Origin: Streptomyces sp. NA04227
GTDB lineage: Bacteria > Actinomycetota > Actinomycetes > Streptomycetales > Streptomycetaceae
Assembly: GCF_013364195.1 (NCBI RefSeq)
Contig: NZ_CP054918.1
Span: 1,105,001 to 1,169,000 of the forward strand
Length of the DNA stretch: 64,000 nt
Direction of reading: 5' to 3'
Shown here: positions 53,725 through 64,000 of the stretch, piece after piece
How positions within the stretch are numbered: position 1 is the first letter of the stretch
How the letters are laid out: each line of letters begins with the position of its first letter
Program-made: the position numbers and the translations under genes
The notes under the pieces: generated by a model
Seen by the model: only the letters and a program-made list of their open reading frames with translations
The model's database searches: none
What the model was told of the DNA's origin: nothing

Positions 53725-54948
53725 ATGGAAAACTTCACCCTTCTGCTCGGGGTAGTGATCGTCACCGCCCTCGCGTTCGACTTCACCAACGGATTCCACG
53801 ACACAGCCAACGCGATGGCGACGACCATCTCGACCGGCGCACTGAAGCCCAAGACCGCGGTGGCGATGTCCGCCGTACTGAATCTCGTGGGCGCCTTCCT
53901 CTCCGTGGAGGTCGCCAAGACGATTTCCGGCGGGATGATCGACGAGAGCGGCATCCAGACCGAGGTGATCTTCGCCGCACTGGTCGGCGCCATCCTCTGG
54001 AATCTCGTGACCTGGCTACTGGGACTGCCGTCGAGTTCCTCGCACGCCCTGTTCGGTGGCCTCATCGGCGCCGCCGTGATGTCCGCCGGCTGGTCCTCCG
54101 TCAACGGCTCGACGGTGGTCACCAAGGTGCTGCTGCCCGCCGTGGCCGCCCCGCTGGTCGCCGGAATCGCCGCGGCGCTCGCGACCCGGCTCACCTACCG
54201 GCTCGGCTCCAGGACCGACGAGAAGGCGACCGCGAAGGGCTACCGCGCCGGGCAGATCGCCTCGGCCGGACTCGTCTCGCTCGCCCACGGCACCAACGAC
54301 GCGCAGAAGACGATGGGCATCATCACGCTCGCGCTCGTCACCGGCGGCGTGCTGTCCCCCGGCTCCAACCCGCCGGTCTGGGTGATCACCTCCGCGGGTA
54401 TCGCCATCGCGCTCGGCACCTACCTCGGCGGCTGGCGCATCATCCGCACCATGGGCAAGGGCCTGACCGACCTCGCTCCGCCGCAGGGCTTCGCCGCCCA
54501 GACCAGCGCCGCGACGGTCATCCTCGCCTCCTCGCACCTGGGCTTCTCGCTGTCCACCACGCAGTCCTGCTCCGGCGCCGTGATGGGCGCGGGCCTGGGC
54601 CGCAAGGGCGGCGTGGTCCGCTGGTCGACCGCGACCCGGATGTTCATCGCCTGGGGTCTGACCCTCCCGGCCGCAGGTCTCGTCGCCGCCGGTGCACAGC
54701 TGCTGACCGAGCAGGGCGACTGGGGCACCGTGCTGACCGGCGTCCTCCTGGTCGCGGGCTCCGCCGCCATCTGGCTGCTGTCCCGCCGCCGCCCGGTCGA
54801 CCACCACAACGTCAACGACGTCGACGGCGCCGAGGAGCCCGCCGGAGTCGTGACCACCGCGGTCGCCGCCGTCGCGCCGCCGCCCACCGGTACCGCCGGT
54901 ACCGCCAACTCCACGAGCCCGGCGCAGGCCGAGCCCGCCCGCGCCTGA
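53725..54948 (+). CDS. Low-affinity inorganic phosphate transporter (Pit family)
   Basis: A 407-aa PiT/PNaS-family permease with about ten transmembrane helices. The duplicated signature is present: FDFTNGFHDTANAMATTIST (N-terminal) and GLVSLAHGTNDAQKTMGIIT (C-terminal), plus GLPSSSSHALFGGLIGAAVM. It moves phosphate (usually as metal-phosphate) with protons. A 50-residue Ala/Pro/Thr-rich cytosolic tail (DVDGAEEPAGVVTTAVAAVA) is added. It corresponds by position to pitH2 of S. coelicolor as I recall; the PHO box supports this. A small protein gene follows at a 10-bp gap. Confidence 0.94.
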   Translation: MENFTLLLGVVIVTALAFDFTNGFHDTANAMATTISTGALKPKTAVAMSAVLNLVGAFLSVEVAKTISGGMIDESGIQTEVIFAALVGAILWNLVTWLLGLPSSSSHALFGGLIGAAVMSAGWSSVNGSTVVTKVLLPAVAAPLVAGIAAALATRLTYRLGSRTDEKATAKGYRAGQIASAGLVSLAHGTNDAQKTMGIITLALVTGGVLSPGSNPPVWVITSAGIAIALGTYLGGWRIIRTMGKGLTDLAPPQGFAAQTSAATVILASSHLGFSLSTTQSCSGAVMGAGLGRKGGVVRWSTATRMFIAWGLTLPAAGLVAAGAQLLTEQGDWGTVLTGVLLVAGSAAIWLLSRRRPVDHHNVNDVDGAEEPAGVVTTAVAAVAPPPTGTAGTANSTSPAQAEPARA

Positions 54949-54958
54949 GGAGCCCCGT

Positions 54959-55180
54959 ATGGACATCGACTGGGCCGCTCTCGGTTCCGTCTTCGGAGTC
55001 AGCCTGGTGGTGACCGTCGCCCTGGTCGGCGTGTTCACCCTCGGCATCGTCTCGCTGGCCCGGCGCGAAGCCGCCGTGGCGCAGAGCGAGTCCGCCGCGC
55101 TCGCCACCACCGGAGCCTGTGTCTGCTTCGCGCTCTGCGTGGGGGCCGTCGGCTACGGAATCCAGCTCATCGTCGCCTGA
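54959..55180 (+). CDS. Small two-helix membrane protein next to Pit
   Basis: A 73-aa protein with two transmembrane helices (VFGVSLVVTVALVGVFTLGI, TGACVCFALCVGAVGYGIQL) joined by a charged loop (ARREAAVAQSESAA). It starts 10 bp after the Pit stop, with GAGGAG upstream, so it is surely cotranscribed. This pairing is regular in Streptomyces; it is probably a small Pit accessory protein, though no direct function is known to me. Confidence 0.85.
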   Translation: MDIDWAALGSVFGVSLVVTVALVGVFTLGIVSLARREAAVAQSESAALATTGACVCFALCVGAVGYGIQLIVA

Positions 55181-55225
55181 CCCGCCCGCCGGTACGCCCG
55201 CGTGGGCGGACCGTCGAACGACCGG

Positions 55226-55276
55226 TACGCCGGTGCGCCGCGGAACCTCGAACGGGTCCCGCGGCGCACCGGCGTA
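55226..55276 (+). terminator. Terminator after the Pit operon
   Basis: A perfect 18-bp stem, TACGCCGGTGCGCCGCGG (55226-55243) with 55259-55276, and a 15-nt loop. Confidence 0.92.
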
Positions 55277-55429
55277 TCCGTGTGCAATGCCCCCACTTCA
55301 ACGCGCCCCGCAGGGCGACGCGCACGCCCCTCGGCACGGCGCGCGGAGGCGGACTGTGGGGATCGGCACACTCTCCCCGCCCAGGTCAGCGGCCAGTTGA
55401 CGGGTGTGGCGGCGCGTGGTGGACTGCCG

Positions 55430-55590
55430 GAGCCGAAATGTACGGCGGAAGAGAGGAAGCCGGTGCGAATCCGGCGCGGTCCCGCCACTGTCACCGGGGA
55501 GCGGTCCCCACACCGGAAGTCACGCCCCCCCGCAGGGGGTTGGAAGGCCGGGGACACCGCGGATCCGGGAGCCAGGAGACTCTCCCCGTC
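55430..55590 (+). promoter_or_regulatory. Cobalamin (AdoCbl) riboswitch
   Basis: The riboswitch core is clear: GGAAGCCGGTGCGAATCCGG then CGCGGTCCCGCCACTGTCAC (55455-55494), and the B12-box GCCAGGAGAC (55571-55580). The boundaries are approximate. It lies upstream of the cob genes, so binding of adenosylcobalamin should lower their expression. The rest of the 588-bp gap before cobD contains the Pit terminator to the left and a short ORF to the right. Confidence 0.95.
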
Positions 55591-55635
55591 GTCCCGTCGA
55601 ACCAGGGCGCGGACCCTGAGTGAGGACATGTGACG

Positions 55636-55764
55636 ATGCCGGGCTGCCCGCCTGTCGAACCCTGCCATGCCGAGGACCGAGCGCCCGCGCACACGCGCCG
55701 CTCGGTGCCCCGCGCTCCCGGCAGCACCCCCACGCACCGTTCCGCGGGCGGATCGGCGGTCTGA
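55636..55764 (+). CDS. Possible 42-aa leader ORF between riboswitch and cobD
   Basis: An open frame beginning MPGCPPVEPCHAEDRAPAHT and ending just four bases before the cobD ATG. It is rich in Pro, Arg, Cys and His, with no recognisable family. GTGAGGA lies about ten bases upstream of its ATG. If translated, it would couple the riboswitch region to cobD, whose own ribosome binding site is weak. Equally it may be untranslated leader sequence; composition alone cannot decide. Confidence 0.35.
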   Translation: MPGCPPVEPCHAEDRAPAHTRRSVPRAPGSTPTHRSAGGSAV

Positions 55765-55768
55765 ACTC

Positions 55769-56713
55769 ATGGGTGCCGAGCGAGACTTCGCTTGCGGCGC
55801 CGCCGCCGGACTCCTCGGCGACCTGATGTTCGGCGATCCTCGCCGAGGCCATCCGGTCGCCGTGTTCGGGCGTGCGGCGACCGCCGTGGAACGCGGGTTG
55901 TGGCGCGATCACCGGGGCTGGGGCGCGCTCTACACCGCCCTGTGCGTCTCGGGCGCCGTGGGCGCCGGAGCGCTCGCCGCGCGCGCGGTGCGCAACTTCC
56001 CCGTGGGCGCCGTGGCGTTGACGGCCACCGCCACCTGGGCCGTGGTCGGCGGCACCTCGCTGGCCCGTGAGGCGCAGGCGATCGGCGACGCCCTGGAGTC
56101 GGGCGACGTGAGCGCCGCCCGCGCCCGGCTGCCCCATCTGTGCGGGCGCGATCCACAGGCACTCGACGAGGCGGGCCTGGCCCGCGCCGTCGTGGAATCG
56201 GTGGCCGAGAACACCTCGGACGCGGTGGTGGGCGCCCTGGTCTGGGGCGCCCTGGCCGGGGTCCCCGGACTGCTCGGCTTCCGCGCGGTGAACACGCTGG
56301 ACGCGATGGTCGGTCACAAGTCCCCCCGGCACCTGCGGTTCGGCTGGGCCTCCGCCCGCCTCGACGACCTCGCCGGAGCGCCCGGTGCGCGGCTCACCGC
56401 CGTACTCGCCGTGTGCGCCGGAGACGATCCGCGCGCGGCACTGCGGGCCTGGCGCGAGGACGCCCAGCGGCATCCGAGCCCCAACGCGGGCCCCGTGGAA
56501 GCCTCGTTCGCGGGCGCGCTCGGCGTCCGTCTCGGCGGCACGCTGTCCTACGCGGGCCGGGTCGAGCACCGGCCGGTACTCAACGGCGAGGGCCGGGACG
56601 TACGACCGGCCGACATCGCGCGGGCGGTACGGCTCTCGCGCCGTGTGACGGCGCTGGCGTTCGGAGTGTGCGCGGTGGCCGGACTGCTGCGCCGCCGGAA
56701 GGGTGTGCGATGA
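55769..56713 (+). CDS. cobD: Adenosylcobinamide-phosphate synthase CobD/CbiB
   Basis: A 314-aa membrane enzyme that joins aminopropanol (phosphate) to adenosylcobyric acid. It opens with [20 protein letters not shown] then [10 protein letters not shown], the family signature, and has [20 protein letters not shown] and [20 protein letters not shown] then ASARLDDL. Several hydrophobic segments fit the multi-pass topology. The ATG at 55769 matches homologues; an ATG at 55667 is in frame but extends into low-complexity leader. The stop overlaps cobQ as ATGA. Confidence 0.94.
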   Translation: MGAERDFACGAAAGLLGDLMFGDPRRGHPVAVFGRAATAVERGLWRDHRGWGALYTALCVSGAVGAGALAARAVRNFPVGAVALTATATWAVVGGTSLAREAQAIGDALESGDVSAARARLPHLCGRDPQALDEAGLARAVVESVAENTSDAVVGALVWGALAGVPGLLGFRAVNTLDAMVGHKSPRHLRFGWASARLDDLAGAPGARLTAVLAVCAGDDPRAALRAWREDAQRHPSPNAGPVEASFAGALGVRLGGTLSYAGRVEHRPVLNGEGRDVRPADIARAVRLSRRVTALAFGVCAVAGLLRRRKGVR

Positions 56714-58263
56714 CGACGGCCGGACGCGGCGGACTGCTGGTCGCGGGGACGACCTCGGACGCCGGCAAGAGTGTGGTGACGGCGGGCATCTGCCGCTGGC
56801 TGGTGCGCCGCGGGGTGAAGGTGGCGCCGTTCAAGGGCCAGAACATGTCGCTCAACTCCTTTGTGACCAGGGAGGGTGCGGAGATCGGCCGGGCGCAGGC
56901 GATGCAGGCCCAGGCCTGCCGTATCGAGCCGAGCGCGCTGATGAATCCGGTCCTGCTCAAGCCGGGCGGCGACCGCACCAGCCAGGTCGTCCTGATGGGC
57001 AGGCCGGTCGGCGAGCTGAGCGCGCGCGGCTTCTTCGGCACCGAGGACGCACGGCTCGGCTCGGGCCTGCACGGCGGCGGACGCGAGGCGCTCCTGGAGA
57101 CCGTCGTGGGCTGCCTGGAAGAGCTGCGGGCCACGCACGACGCGGTGATCTGCGAGGGCGCGGGCAGCCCCGCGGAGATCAACCTGCGCCGTACCGACAT
57201 CGTCAACATGGGCATCGCACGCGCCGCCCGGCTGCCGGTCCTGGTGGTCGGCGACATCGACCGGGGCGGGGTGTTCGCCTCCTTCTTCGGTACGACGGCG
57301 CTGCTCGCGCCCGAGGACCAGGCCCTGCTCGCCGGGTACCTGGTCAACAAGTTCCGCGGCGACGTCTCGCTGCTCACGCCGGGCCTGGACATGCTGCGCG
57401 GGCTCACCGGCCGCGCCACCTACGGCGTACTGCCCTTCCAGCACGGGCTGGGCATCGACGAGGAGGACGGCCTCAACGTCTCGATGCGCGGGGCGGTGCG
57501 CGAGTCCTCGGTGGCCGAGCCGTACGGCGAGGACGTGCTGCGGGTCGCCGTCTGCGCCGTACCGCTGATGTCGAACTTCACCGATGTGGACGCGCTGGCC
57601 GCCGAACCGGGCGTCGTGGTGCGGTTCGTGGACCGTCCCGCGGACCTCGCCGACGCCGATCTGGTCATCGTGCCCGGCACCCGCGGCACCGTGGGCGCGC
57701 TGCGCTGGCTGCGCGAGCGCGGGCTCGCCGACGCGCTGGCGCGCCGCGCGGCCGAGGACCGTCCGGTGCTCGGCATCTGCGGCGGCTTCCAGTTGCTCGG
57801 CGAGCACATCGAGGACGAGGTGGAGTCCCGGGCGGGCTCCGTCGAGGGACTCGGACTGCTGCCGGTGCGGGTGCGGTTCGCGCGCGAGAAGACCCTGGCC
57901 CGGCCGAGCGGCAAGGCGCTGGGCCAGCCGGTCGAGGGCTACGAGATCCACCACGGCGTCGCCGAGGTGAACGGCGGCGAGCCCTTCCTGGACGGCTGTC
58001 GCTCGGGCGCCGTCTGGGGCACGCACTGGCACGGCTCGCTGGAGACCGACGGCTTCAGGCGCGCCTTCCTGCGGGTGGTCGCCGCCGCCGCGGGCCGCCG
58101 CTTCGTGCCCGCGCCGGACACCTCGTTCGCCGCGCTGCGCGAGCAACAGCTCGACCGGCTCGGCGACTTGATCGAGGAGCACGCCGACACCGACGCCCTG
58201 TGGCGCCTGATCGAGTCCGGCCCACCGCCCGGCCTGCCCTTCGTGCCACCGGGGGCGCCATGA
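56710..58263 (+). CDS. cobQ: Cobyric acid synthase CobQ/CbiP
   Basis: A 517-aa amidotransferase that amidates four side chains of adenosylcobyrinic acid a,c-diamide with glutamine and ATP. The N-terminal ATPase has [20 protein letters not shown] (Walker A) and [20 protein letters not shown]. The C-terminal type-3 glutaminase domain has the nucleophile Cys in [20 protein letters not shown] and the His in [17 protein letters not shown]. Coupled at both ends by four-base overlaps. Confidence 0.95.
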   Translation: MTTAGRGGLLVAGTTSDAGKSVVTAGICRWLVRRGVKVAPFKGQNMSLNSFVTREGAEIGRAQAMQAQACRIEPSALMNPVLLKPGGDRTSQVVLMGRPVGELSARGFFGTEDARLGSGLHGGGREALLETVVGCLEELRATHDAVICEGAGSPAEINLRRTDIVNMGIARAARLPVLVVGDIDRGGVFASFFGTTALLAPEDQALLAGYLVNKFRGDVSLLTPGLDMLRGLTGRATYGVLPFQHGLGIDEEDGLNVSMRGAVRESSVAEPYGEDVLRVAVCAVPLMSNFTDVDALAAEPGVVVRFVDRPADLADADLVIVPGTRGTVGALRWLRERGLADALARRAAEDRPVLGICGGFQLLGEHIEDEVESRAGSVEGLGLLPVRVRFAREKTLARPSGKALGQPVEGYEIHHGVAEVNGGEPFLDGCRSGAVWGTHWHGSLETDGFRRAFLRVVAAAAGRRFVPAPDTSFAALREQQLDRLGDLIEEHADTDALWRLIESGPPPGLPFVPPGAP

Positions 58264-58379
58264 CCACCGGCGAGGAGCGGGCCCGCACCCCGGGCCCCGC
58301 ACGCCGTCCGCGGACGATCCCTGGCACATCCCCAGCCCAACCCCGTATCCCCGAAGGCCATCTGGAGGGCGAGCAGTGA
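58260..58379 (+). CDS. Tiny overlapping ORF (39 aa) between cobQ and the chelatase gene
   Basis: A 39-aa frame ([20 protein letters not shown] then [19 protein letters not shown]) whose ATG overlaps the cobQ stop (ATGA) and whose TGA overlaps the next GTG (GTGA). It is hydrophilic, Pro/Arg-rich and without a known domain. The double overlap suggests ribosomes pass through it to reach the chelatase gene. It may be only a coupling device. GGAGGGCGAG at its 3' end is the ribosome binding site of the next gene. Confidence 0.45.
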   Translation: MTTGEERARTPGPARRPRTIPGTSPAQPRIPEGHLEGEQ

Positions 58380-60550
58380 GCAGCACCCCCTATCCGTTCA
58401 CCGCACTGGTGGGCCAGGACGACCTGCGGCTCGCGCTGCTGCTGAACGCCGTGTCCCCGGCGGTCGGCGGCGTGCTGGTACGCGGCGAGAAGGGCACCGC
58501 CAAGTCCACCGCGGTACGGGCCCTTTCGGCACTGATGCCACAGGTGACGACCGTGGCCGGGTGCCGTTTCTCCTGCGACCCGGCGACGCCGGACGCGCGC
58601 TGCCCCGACGGGCCGCACGAGAGCGGCGGCGGTGTCGCGCGCCCCGCGCGGATGGTCGAACTGCCGGTCGGCGCCTCGGAGGACCGGCTGGTGGGCGCCC
58701 TGGACATCGAACGGGCCCTGGCCGAGGGCGTGAAGGCCTTCGAGCCCGGACTGCTCGCCGACGCGCACCGCGGCATCCTCTACGTGGACGAGGTCAACCT
58801 CCTGCACGACCACCTGGTGGACCTGCTGCTCGACGCGGCGGCGATGGGTGCCTCGTACGTGGAACGCGAGGGCGTGTCCGTACGGCATGCGGCGCGCTTT
58901 CTGCTCGTCGGCACCATGAACCCCGAAGAGGGCGAGCTGCGGCCCCAGTTGCTGGACCGGTTCGGGCTCACCGTGGAGGTGGCCGCCTCCCGCGAGCCCG
59001 AGCAGCGGGTCGAGGTGGTCCGGCGCAGGCTCGCCTACGACGAGGACCCGGAGACCTTCGCCGCCCGCTGGACGCCCGAGGAGCAGGCGCTGCGGGAGCG
59101 CGTTGCCGCGGCCCGCGCGCTGCTGCCCTCGGTACGGCTCGGCGACGGCGCGCTGCGCCAGATCGCCGCCACCTGTGCGGCGTTCGAGGTGGACGGGATG
59201 CGCGCGGACATCGTGATGGCGCGTACCGCGACCGCGCTCGCCGCCTGGGCCGGACGCGAGGACGTGCTCACCGAGGACGTACGCCAGGCCGCGCTTCTCG
59301 CGCTTCCGCACCGGCGCCGCCGCAACCCCTTCGACGCGCCCGGCCTGGACGAGGACCGGCTGGACGAGATCCTGGAGGAGAACCGGCCCGAGGAGCCGGA
59401 GCCGTCACAGGGCGCCGAACAGCCCGGCGAGGGCGAGGAACCCGGCGAACCGGAGCAGGGCACCGACCCGGAGGACGATCCGGACGGTCCGGGACCGGAC
59501 GGCCCCGGCGGCGGCCTCCCGCCCCAGCAGGACGGGCCCCGGGACGGCCCGCCGCCCACCGACGCACCGGAAGCGACCGACTCCACCGAGGCCGAGGCGC
59601 CGGCCGTCCCGCCGCAGGGCCCGCAGCCCTCGGGCGTCGGCGCCGAGGAACAGCAGGCGGTACGGGCGGGCGAGCCGTTCCGTACCAGGACGCTCAGCGT
59701 GCCGGGGCTCGGCGAGGGCGCGGCCGGGCGACGGTCGCGGGCGCGCACCGAACTGGGCCGTACCACCGGCGCACGGCGCCCCAACGGCACCCTGACCAAG
59801 CTGCACCTGTCCGCGACGGTACGGGCGGCGGCGCCGCACCAGCGGGCGCGCGGGCGCAGCGGCCCGGGTCTGGTGGTGCGCCGTGAGGATCTGCGGCAGG
59901 CCGAACGGGAGGGCCGCGAGGGCAACTTGGTCCTCTTCGTGGTGGACGCCTCCGGTTCGATGGCCGCGCGGCAGCGGATGACCGCGGTCAAGGGCGCCGT
60001 TCTGTCGCTGCTCCTGGACGCCTACCAACGGCGCGACAAGGTGGGCCTGGTGACCTTCCGCGGCGCCTCGGCCGAAGTCGCCCTGCCGCCGACGTCCTCC
60101 GTGGACACCGCAGCCGCGCGCCTTCAGTCGCTGCCGACCGGCGGCCGCACCCCGCTGGCCGCCGGTCTGCTGCGCGCCCACGACGTCCTGCGCACCGAGC
60201 GCCTGCGGGACCCCGCGCGCCGGCCGCTGCTCGTGATCGTCACCGACGGCAGGGCCACCGCCGCGGGCCACCGGGCCACCGCACCGGACGGACCGCTGGC
60301 CCAAGCCGCCCGCGCCGCACGGCTGTTCGCCGCCGAGCGCACCGCCTGCGTCGTCGTCGACTGCGAGAGCGGCCCGGTACGGCTCGGGCTCGCCGGGCGG
60401 CTCGCCGAGGACCTCGGCGCCACCGTCACCACCCTGGACGGCCTGCGCGCCGACGCGCTCGCCGGGATCGTCCGGGACACCCGGGAGGCCGGTCCCGCGC
60501 GGACCGCCCGGGAAACCCGTCACACCATCACCTCCGGGAGGGCCGCGTAA
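58376..60550 (+). CDS. Cobaltochelatase subunit, ChlI-ChlD type (AAA+ plus VWA)
   Basis: A 724-aa fused magnesium-chelatase-like protein. The AAA+ domain has GGVLVRGEKGTAKSTAVRAL (Walker A) and RGILYVDEVNLLHDHLVDLL (Walker B). A long acidic, Pro-rich linker (about residues 335-445, EPEPSQGAEQPGEGEEPGEP and similar) leads to a VWA domain with the MIDAS motif VVDASGSMAARQRM. In actinobacteria this protein usually serves with CobN as the aerobic cobalt chelatase. CobN is not in the visible part. GTG at 58376; the stop overlaps cobO as TAATG. Confidence 0.92.
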   Translation: MSSTPYPFTALVGQDDLRLALLLNAVSPAVGGVLVRGEKGTAKSTAVRALSALMPQVTTVAGCRFSCDPATPDARCPDGPHESGGGVARPARMVELPVGASEDRLVGALDIERALAEGVKAFEPGLLADAHRGILYVDEVNLLHDHLVDLLLDAAAMGASYVEREGVSVRHAARFLLVGTMNPEEGELRPQLLDRFGLTVEVAASREPEQRVEVVRRRLAYDEDPETFAARWTPEEQALRERVAAARALLPSVRLGDGALRQIAATCAAFEVDGMRADIVMARTATALAAWAGREDVLTEDVRQAALLALPHRRRRNPFDAPGLDEDRLDEILEENRPEEPEPSQGAEQPGEGEEPGEPEQGTDPEDDPDGPGPDGPGGGLPPQQDGPRDGPPPTDAPEATDSTEAEAPAVPPQGPQPSGVGAEEQQAVRAGEPFRTRTLSVPGLGEGAAGRRSRARTELGRTTGARRPNGTLTKLHLSATVRAAAPHQRARGRSGPGLVVRREDLRQAEREGREGNLVLFVVDASGSMAARQRMTAVKGAVLSLLLDAYQRRDKVGLVTFRGASAEVALPPTSSVDTAAARLQSLPTGGRTPLAAGLLRAHDVLRTERLRDPARRPLLVIVTDGRATAAGHRATAPDGPLAQAARAARLFAAERTACVVVDCESGPVRLGLAGRLAEDLGATVTTLDGLRADALAGIVRDTREAGPARTARETRHTITSGRAA

Positions 60551-61154
60551 TGCCGCAAGGACAGCCCACCGTCGTCCCCGACGACGGTCTCACCACCCGC
60601 CAGCGCCGCAACCGCCCGCTGGTCCTGGTGCACACCGGCATCGGCAAGGGCAAGTCGACGGCCGCCTTCGGGCTCGCGCTGCGCGCCTGGAACCAGGGCT
60701 GGCCGATCGGGGTGTTCCAGTTCGTCAAGTCGGCGAAGTGGAAGGTCGGCGAGGAGAACGCGCTGCGCGTGCTCGGCGCCTGTGACGAGGGCGGCAGTGT
60801 CGACTGGCACAAGATGGGCGAGGGCTGGTCCTGGATCCAGCGCGAGCCCGCCGCCGGTGAGATGACCAACGAGGACAAGGCCCGCGAGGGCTGGGAGCAG
60901 GTCAAGCGGGACCTGGCGGCGGAGAAGTACAAGCTCTACGTACTGGACGAGTTCGCCTATCCGCTGCACTGGGGCTGGATCGATCCAGCCGAGGTCGTCT
61001 CGGTGCTGCGCGACCGGCCCGGCAACCAGCACGTGGTCATCACCGGCCGCAACGCCCCGCAGGAACTGCTCGACTTCGCCGACCTGGTGACCGACATGTC
61101 CAAGGTCAAGCATCCGATGGACGCGGGCCAGAAGGGCCAGCGAGGCATCGAGTG

Positions 61155-61158
<4 letters not shown>
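60550..61158 (+). CDS. cobO: Cob(I)yrinic acid a,c-diamide adenosyltransferase CobO
   Basis: A 202-aa ATP:corrinoid adenosyltransferase of the CobA/CobO/BtuR type. It has the P-loop VLVHTGIGKGKSTAAFGLAL, NQGWPIGVFQFVKSAKWKVG and YVLDEFAYPLHWGWIDPAEV, and HVVITGRNAPQELLDFADLV then TDMSKVKHP. It attaches the 5'-deoxyadenosyl group to the cobalt. Starts on the last base of the previous stop. Confidence 0.95.
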
Positions 61159-62626
<1,468 letters not shown>

Positions 62627-62630
<4 letters not shown>

Positions 62631-64000
62631 GCCGGGGCGGGGCCAGGCAGGGGGCGGACGGTGCCGGGAACGGGCAGGGTGCGGACGGTGCCGGGGACGG
62701 GGAGAGTGCGGACGGTGCCGGGGACGGGGCAGGCGATGTCGGGGTACGTGCCGTCGGGACGCGAGCTGTCCGGGCGCGCGGCGCCGGGGACTGCGCCGGT
62801 GACCCCACCGCCGCCGACGAGTTGGTCCTTGTCGTAGGTGTCGGTGCCTCGACGGGTGCCGCCGAAGCCGAAGTGTCCGCTCTCGTAAGTGGCGCGCTGG
62901 CCACTGCGGACCAGTACCTCGCAGGGCCGCCCAGGCTCCGGGTGGCGGCACTGGCCACTCTCGACACCAAGGCGACGGAGCCCGCGCTCGTGGCGGTCGC
63001 CGCCCGGCTCGGGGTGCCGTTGCTCGCGTACTCGGCCGCGCGGTTGGCGGCCGTTCGTGTCCCCCACGCCTCCGACGCCGCGCTGTCGGCGGTCGGCACG
63101 CCTTCGGTCGCCGAGGCCGCCGCCCTCTGTGGTGGCGGTGAACTCCTCGTCCCCAAACGGAAGTCGGCGGCACACCCGGCCCGGGCGACCTGCGCGGTGG
63201 CACGTACCACCGCCCCCCAAGTTCCCTGGCCCGGCGGCGACTTCGCCGCGCCTCCACCCCCGGACGCCCTTCCCACCACTGAGTTCACAGACGCCTGTCC
63301 CGTAACCCCGCCCCCCGGAACAGGCGCGAGCACCCGCACTCCTCAGCACACCAGGACCAGCACGGCGATGCACCTCTCCCCTCCCGTACGCCCCGACGAC
63401 CTGTCCCCCGACCGGGCCTCGGACCGCCACACGCACCCCCGAGAAGAGCGGACCGAAGCCCCCGCCCCCGCCCCCGCTCGCGGACACGGACATGACCTAC
63501 GCCACCACGGCGACGCCGAAGTGCGCGACGACGGCGCGGAGTTGACCGACCTCGCGGTGAATGTGCGGACCGGCACTCCCCCGGCCTGGCTCGCCGAGCG
63601 GATCGCCGGTTCGCTCGGCGGGCTCGCCGCATACCCGGACGGACGCGCCGCGCGAGCCGCGGTCGCCGCGCGGCACGGGCTGCCGGTGGAGCACGTACTG
63701 CTGACCGCCGGTGCCGCCGAGGCTTTCGTCCTGCTCGCCCGGGCGCTCCCGGTGGCCCAACCCGTCGTCGTACACCCGCAGTTCACGGAGCCCGAGGCGG
63801 CGCTGCGGGACGCGGGACACCGGGTCGGCCGGGTGGTCCTGCCGGCGGCCGACGACTTCCGGCTGGACCCTGAGTCAGTCCCGGACGACGCCGACCTGGT
63901 CGTCATCGGCAACCCGACCAACCCGACCTCGGTCTTGCATCCCGCCGAGCCGATCGCCCAACTCGCGCGCCCCGGACGGTACTTGGTGGTCGACGAGGCG
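62627..64000 (+). CDS. CobE/CbiG-C-like domain fused to CobC-like PLP enzyme (partial)
   Basis: An open frame of 458 codons with no stop before the right edge. After a repeat-rich start (residues 9-36), a CobE/CbiG C-terminal domain spans about 65-193: ELVLVVGVGASTGAAEAEVS, LATLDTKATEPALVAVAARL, VGTPSVAEAAALCGGGELLV then PKRKS. A low-complexity linker (about 195-300) leads to an aspartate-aminotransferase-fold domain: LAVNVRTGTPPAWLAERIAG, LLTAGAAEAFVLLARALPVA, VVIGNPTNPTSVLH and the PLP-binding VVDEA at the edge; the catalytic Lys is outside. It resembles Rv2231c-type CobC (threonine-phosphate decarboxylase). The ATG overlaps the cobB stop. Confidence 0.82.
62650..62730 (+). repeat. Three 27-bp coding repeats at the 5' end of the fused gene
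   Basis: Three near-identical 27-bp units encode GADGAGNGQ, GADGAGDGE and SADGAGDGA (approximate borders). They lie before the first enzyme domain. Confidence 0.8.

Overview
This 64 kb window is chromosomal DNA from a high-GC actinobacterium, almost certainly a Streptomyces. The evidence is the very high GC content, strong third-position GC bias, frequent GTG starts, purine-rich ribosome binding sites (GGAGG/GAGGAG), ATGA/GTGA stop-start overlaps, long GC-rich terminator hairpins without a U-tract, and genes with typical Streptomyces family architecture. No tRNA, rRNA, CRISPR, insertion sequence, prophage or biosynthetic gene cluster was seen. It reads as conserved core chromosome. From memory, the order resembles the S. 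coelicolor SCO18xx region, for example the pitH2 and cobalamin genes, but this was not checked by alignment.

Layout. 0-9 kb: 3-methyladenine glycosylase, a Spo0M-like protein, a PEBP protein, an HNH nuclease, an NfeD/SPFH membrane pair, an orphan ABC ATPase, an unknown protein and a secreted GH84 N-acetylglucosaminidase with a DasR-type (dre) operator just upstream. 9-17.7 kb: a NarL-type two-component system, a secreted SLT transglycosylase with a structured leader, an FHA-FHA-ABCG transporter, SerB, a SixA-like phosphatase and a small membrane protein. 17.8-26.9 kb: a CynX-type MFS exporter divergent from a FadR-type regulator over a shared palindrome, FabG-FabI, TldD-TldE and TyrS. 27-38.5 kb: GlsB-like, DUF3099 and Cys-containing small proteins, MoaA, the DUF485-ActP acetate uptake pair, a secreted subtilase, a family III CoA transferase, lysoplasmalogenase, a VIT1-like transporter and a DEDDh-BRCT exonuclease. 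38.7-46 kb: a Cys-rich small protein, SURF1, an SDR, a compact Asp23/AmaP envelope-stress cluster (five minus-strand genes plus a divergent gene with repeats), an enoyl-CoA hydratase-like protein and a small HTH protein. 46-53.5 kb: an ABC-F ATPase, a VOC protein, a HEAT-like unknown, an alpha/beta hydrolase, a class II aldolase and a GH25 lysozyme.

53.6-64 kb: a PHO-box-controlled Pit phosphate transporter with a small partner, then a cobalamin operon behind an AdoCbl riboswitch: cobD, cobQ, a tiny overlapping ORF, a ChlI/ChlD-type chelatase, cobO, cobB/cbiA and a long ORF that runs off the right edge and fuses a CobE/CbiG-C-like domain to a CobC-like PLP enzyme. The genes overlap by 1-7 nt, so the operon is probably one transcript with coupled translation. 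Nearly every gene belongs to a known family. The least described elements are a 42-codon ORF between the riboswitch and cobD, the 39-codon ORF inside the operon, the low-complexity expansions in cobB and in the fused cobE-cobC gene, and several strong palindromes and tandem repeats between genes.
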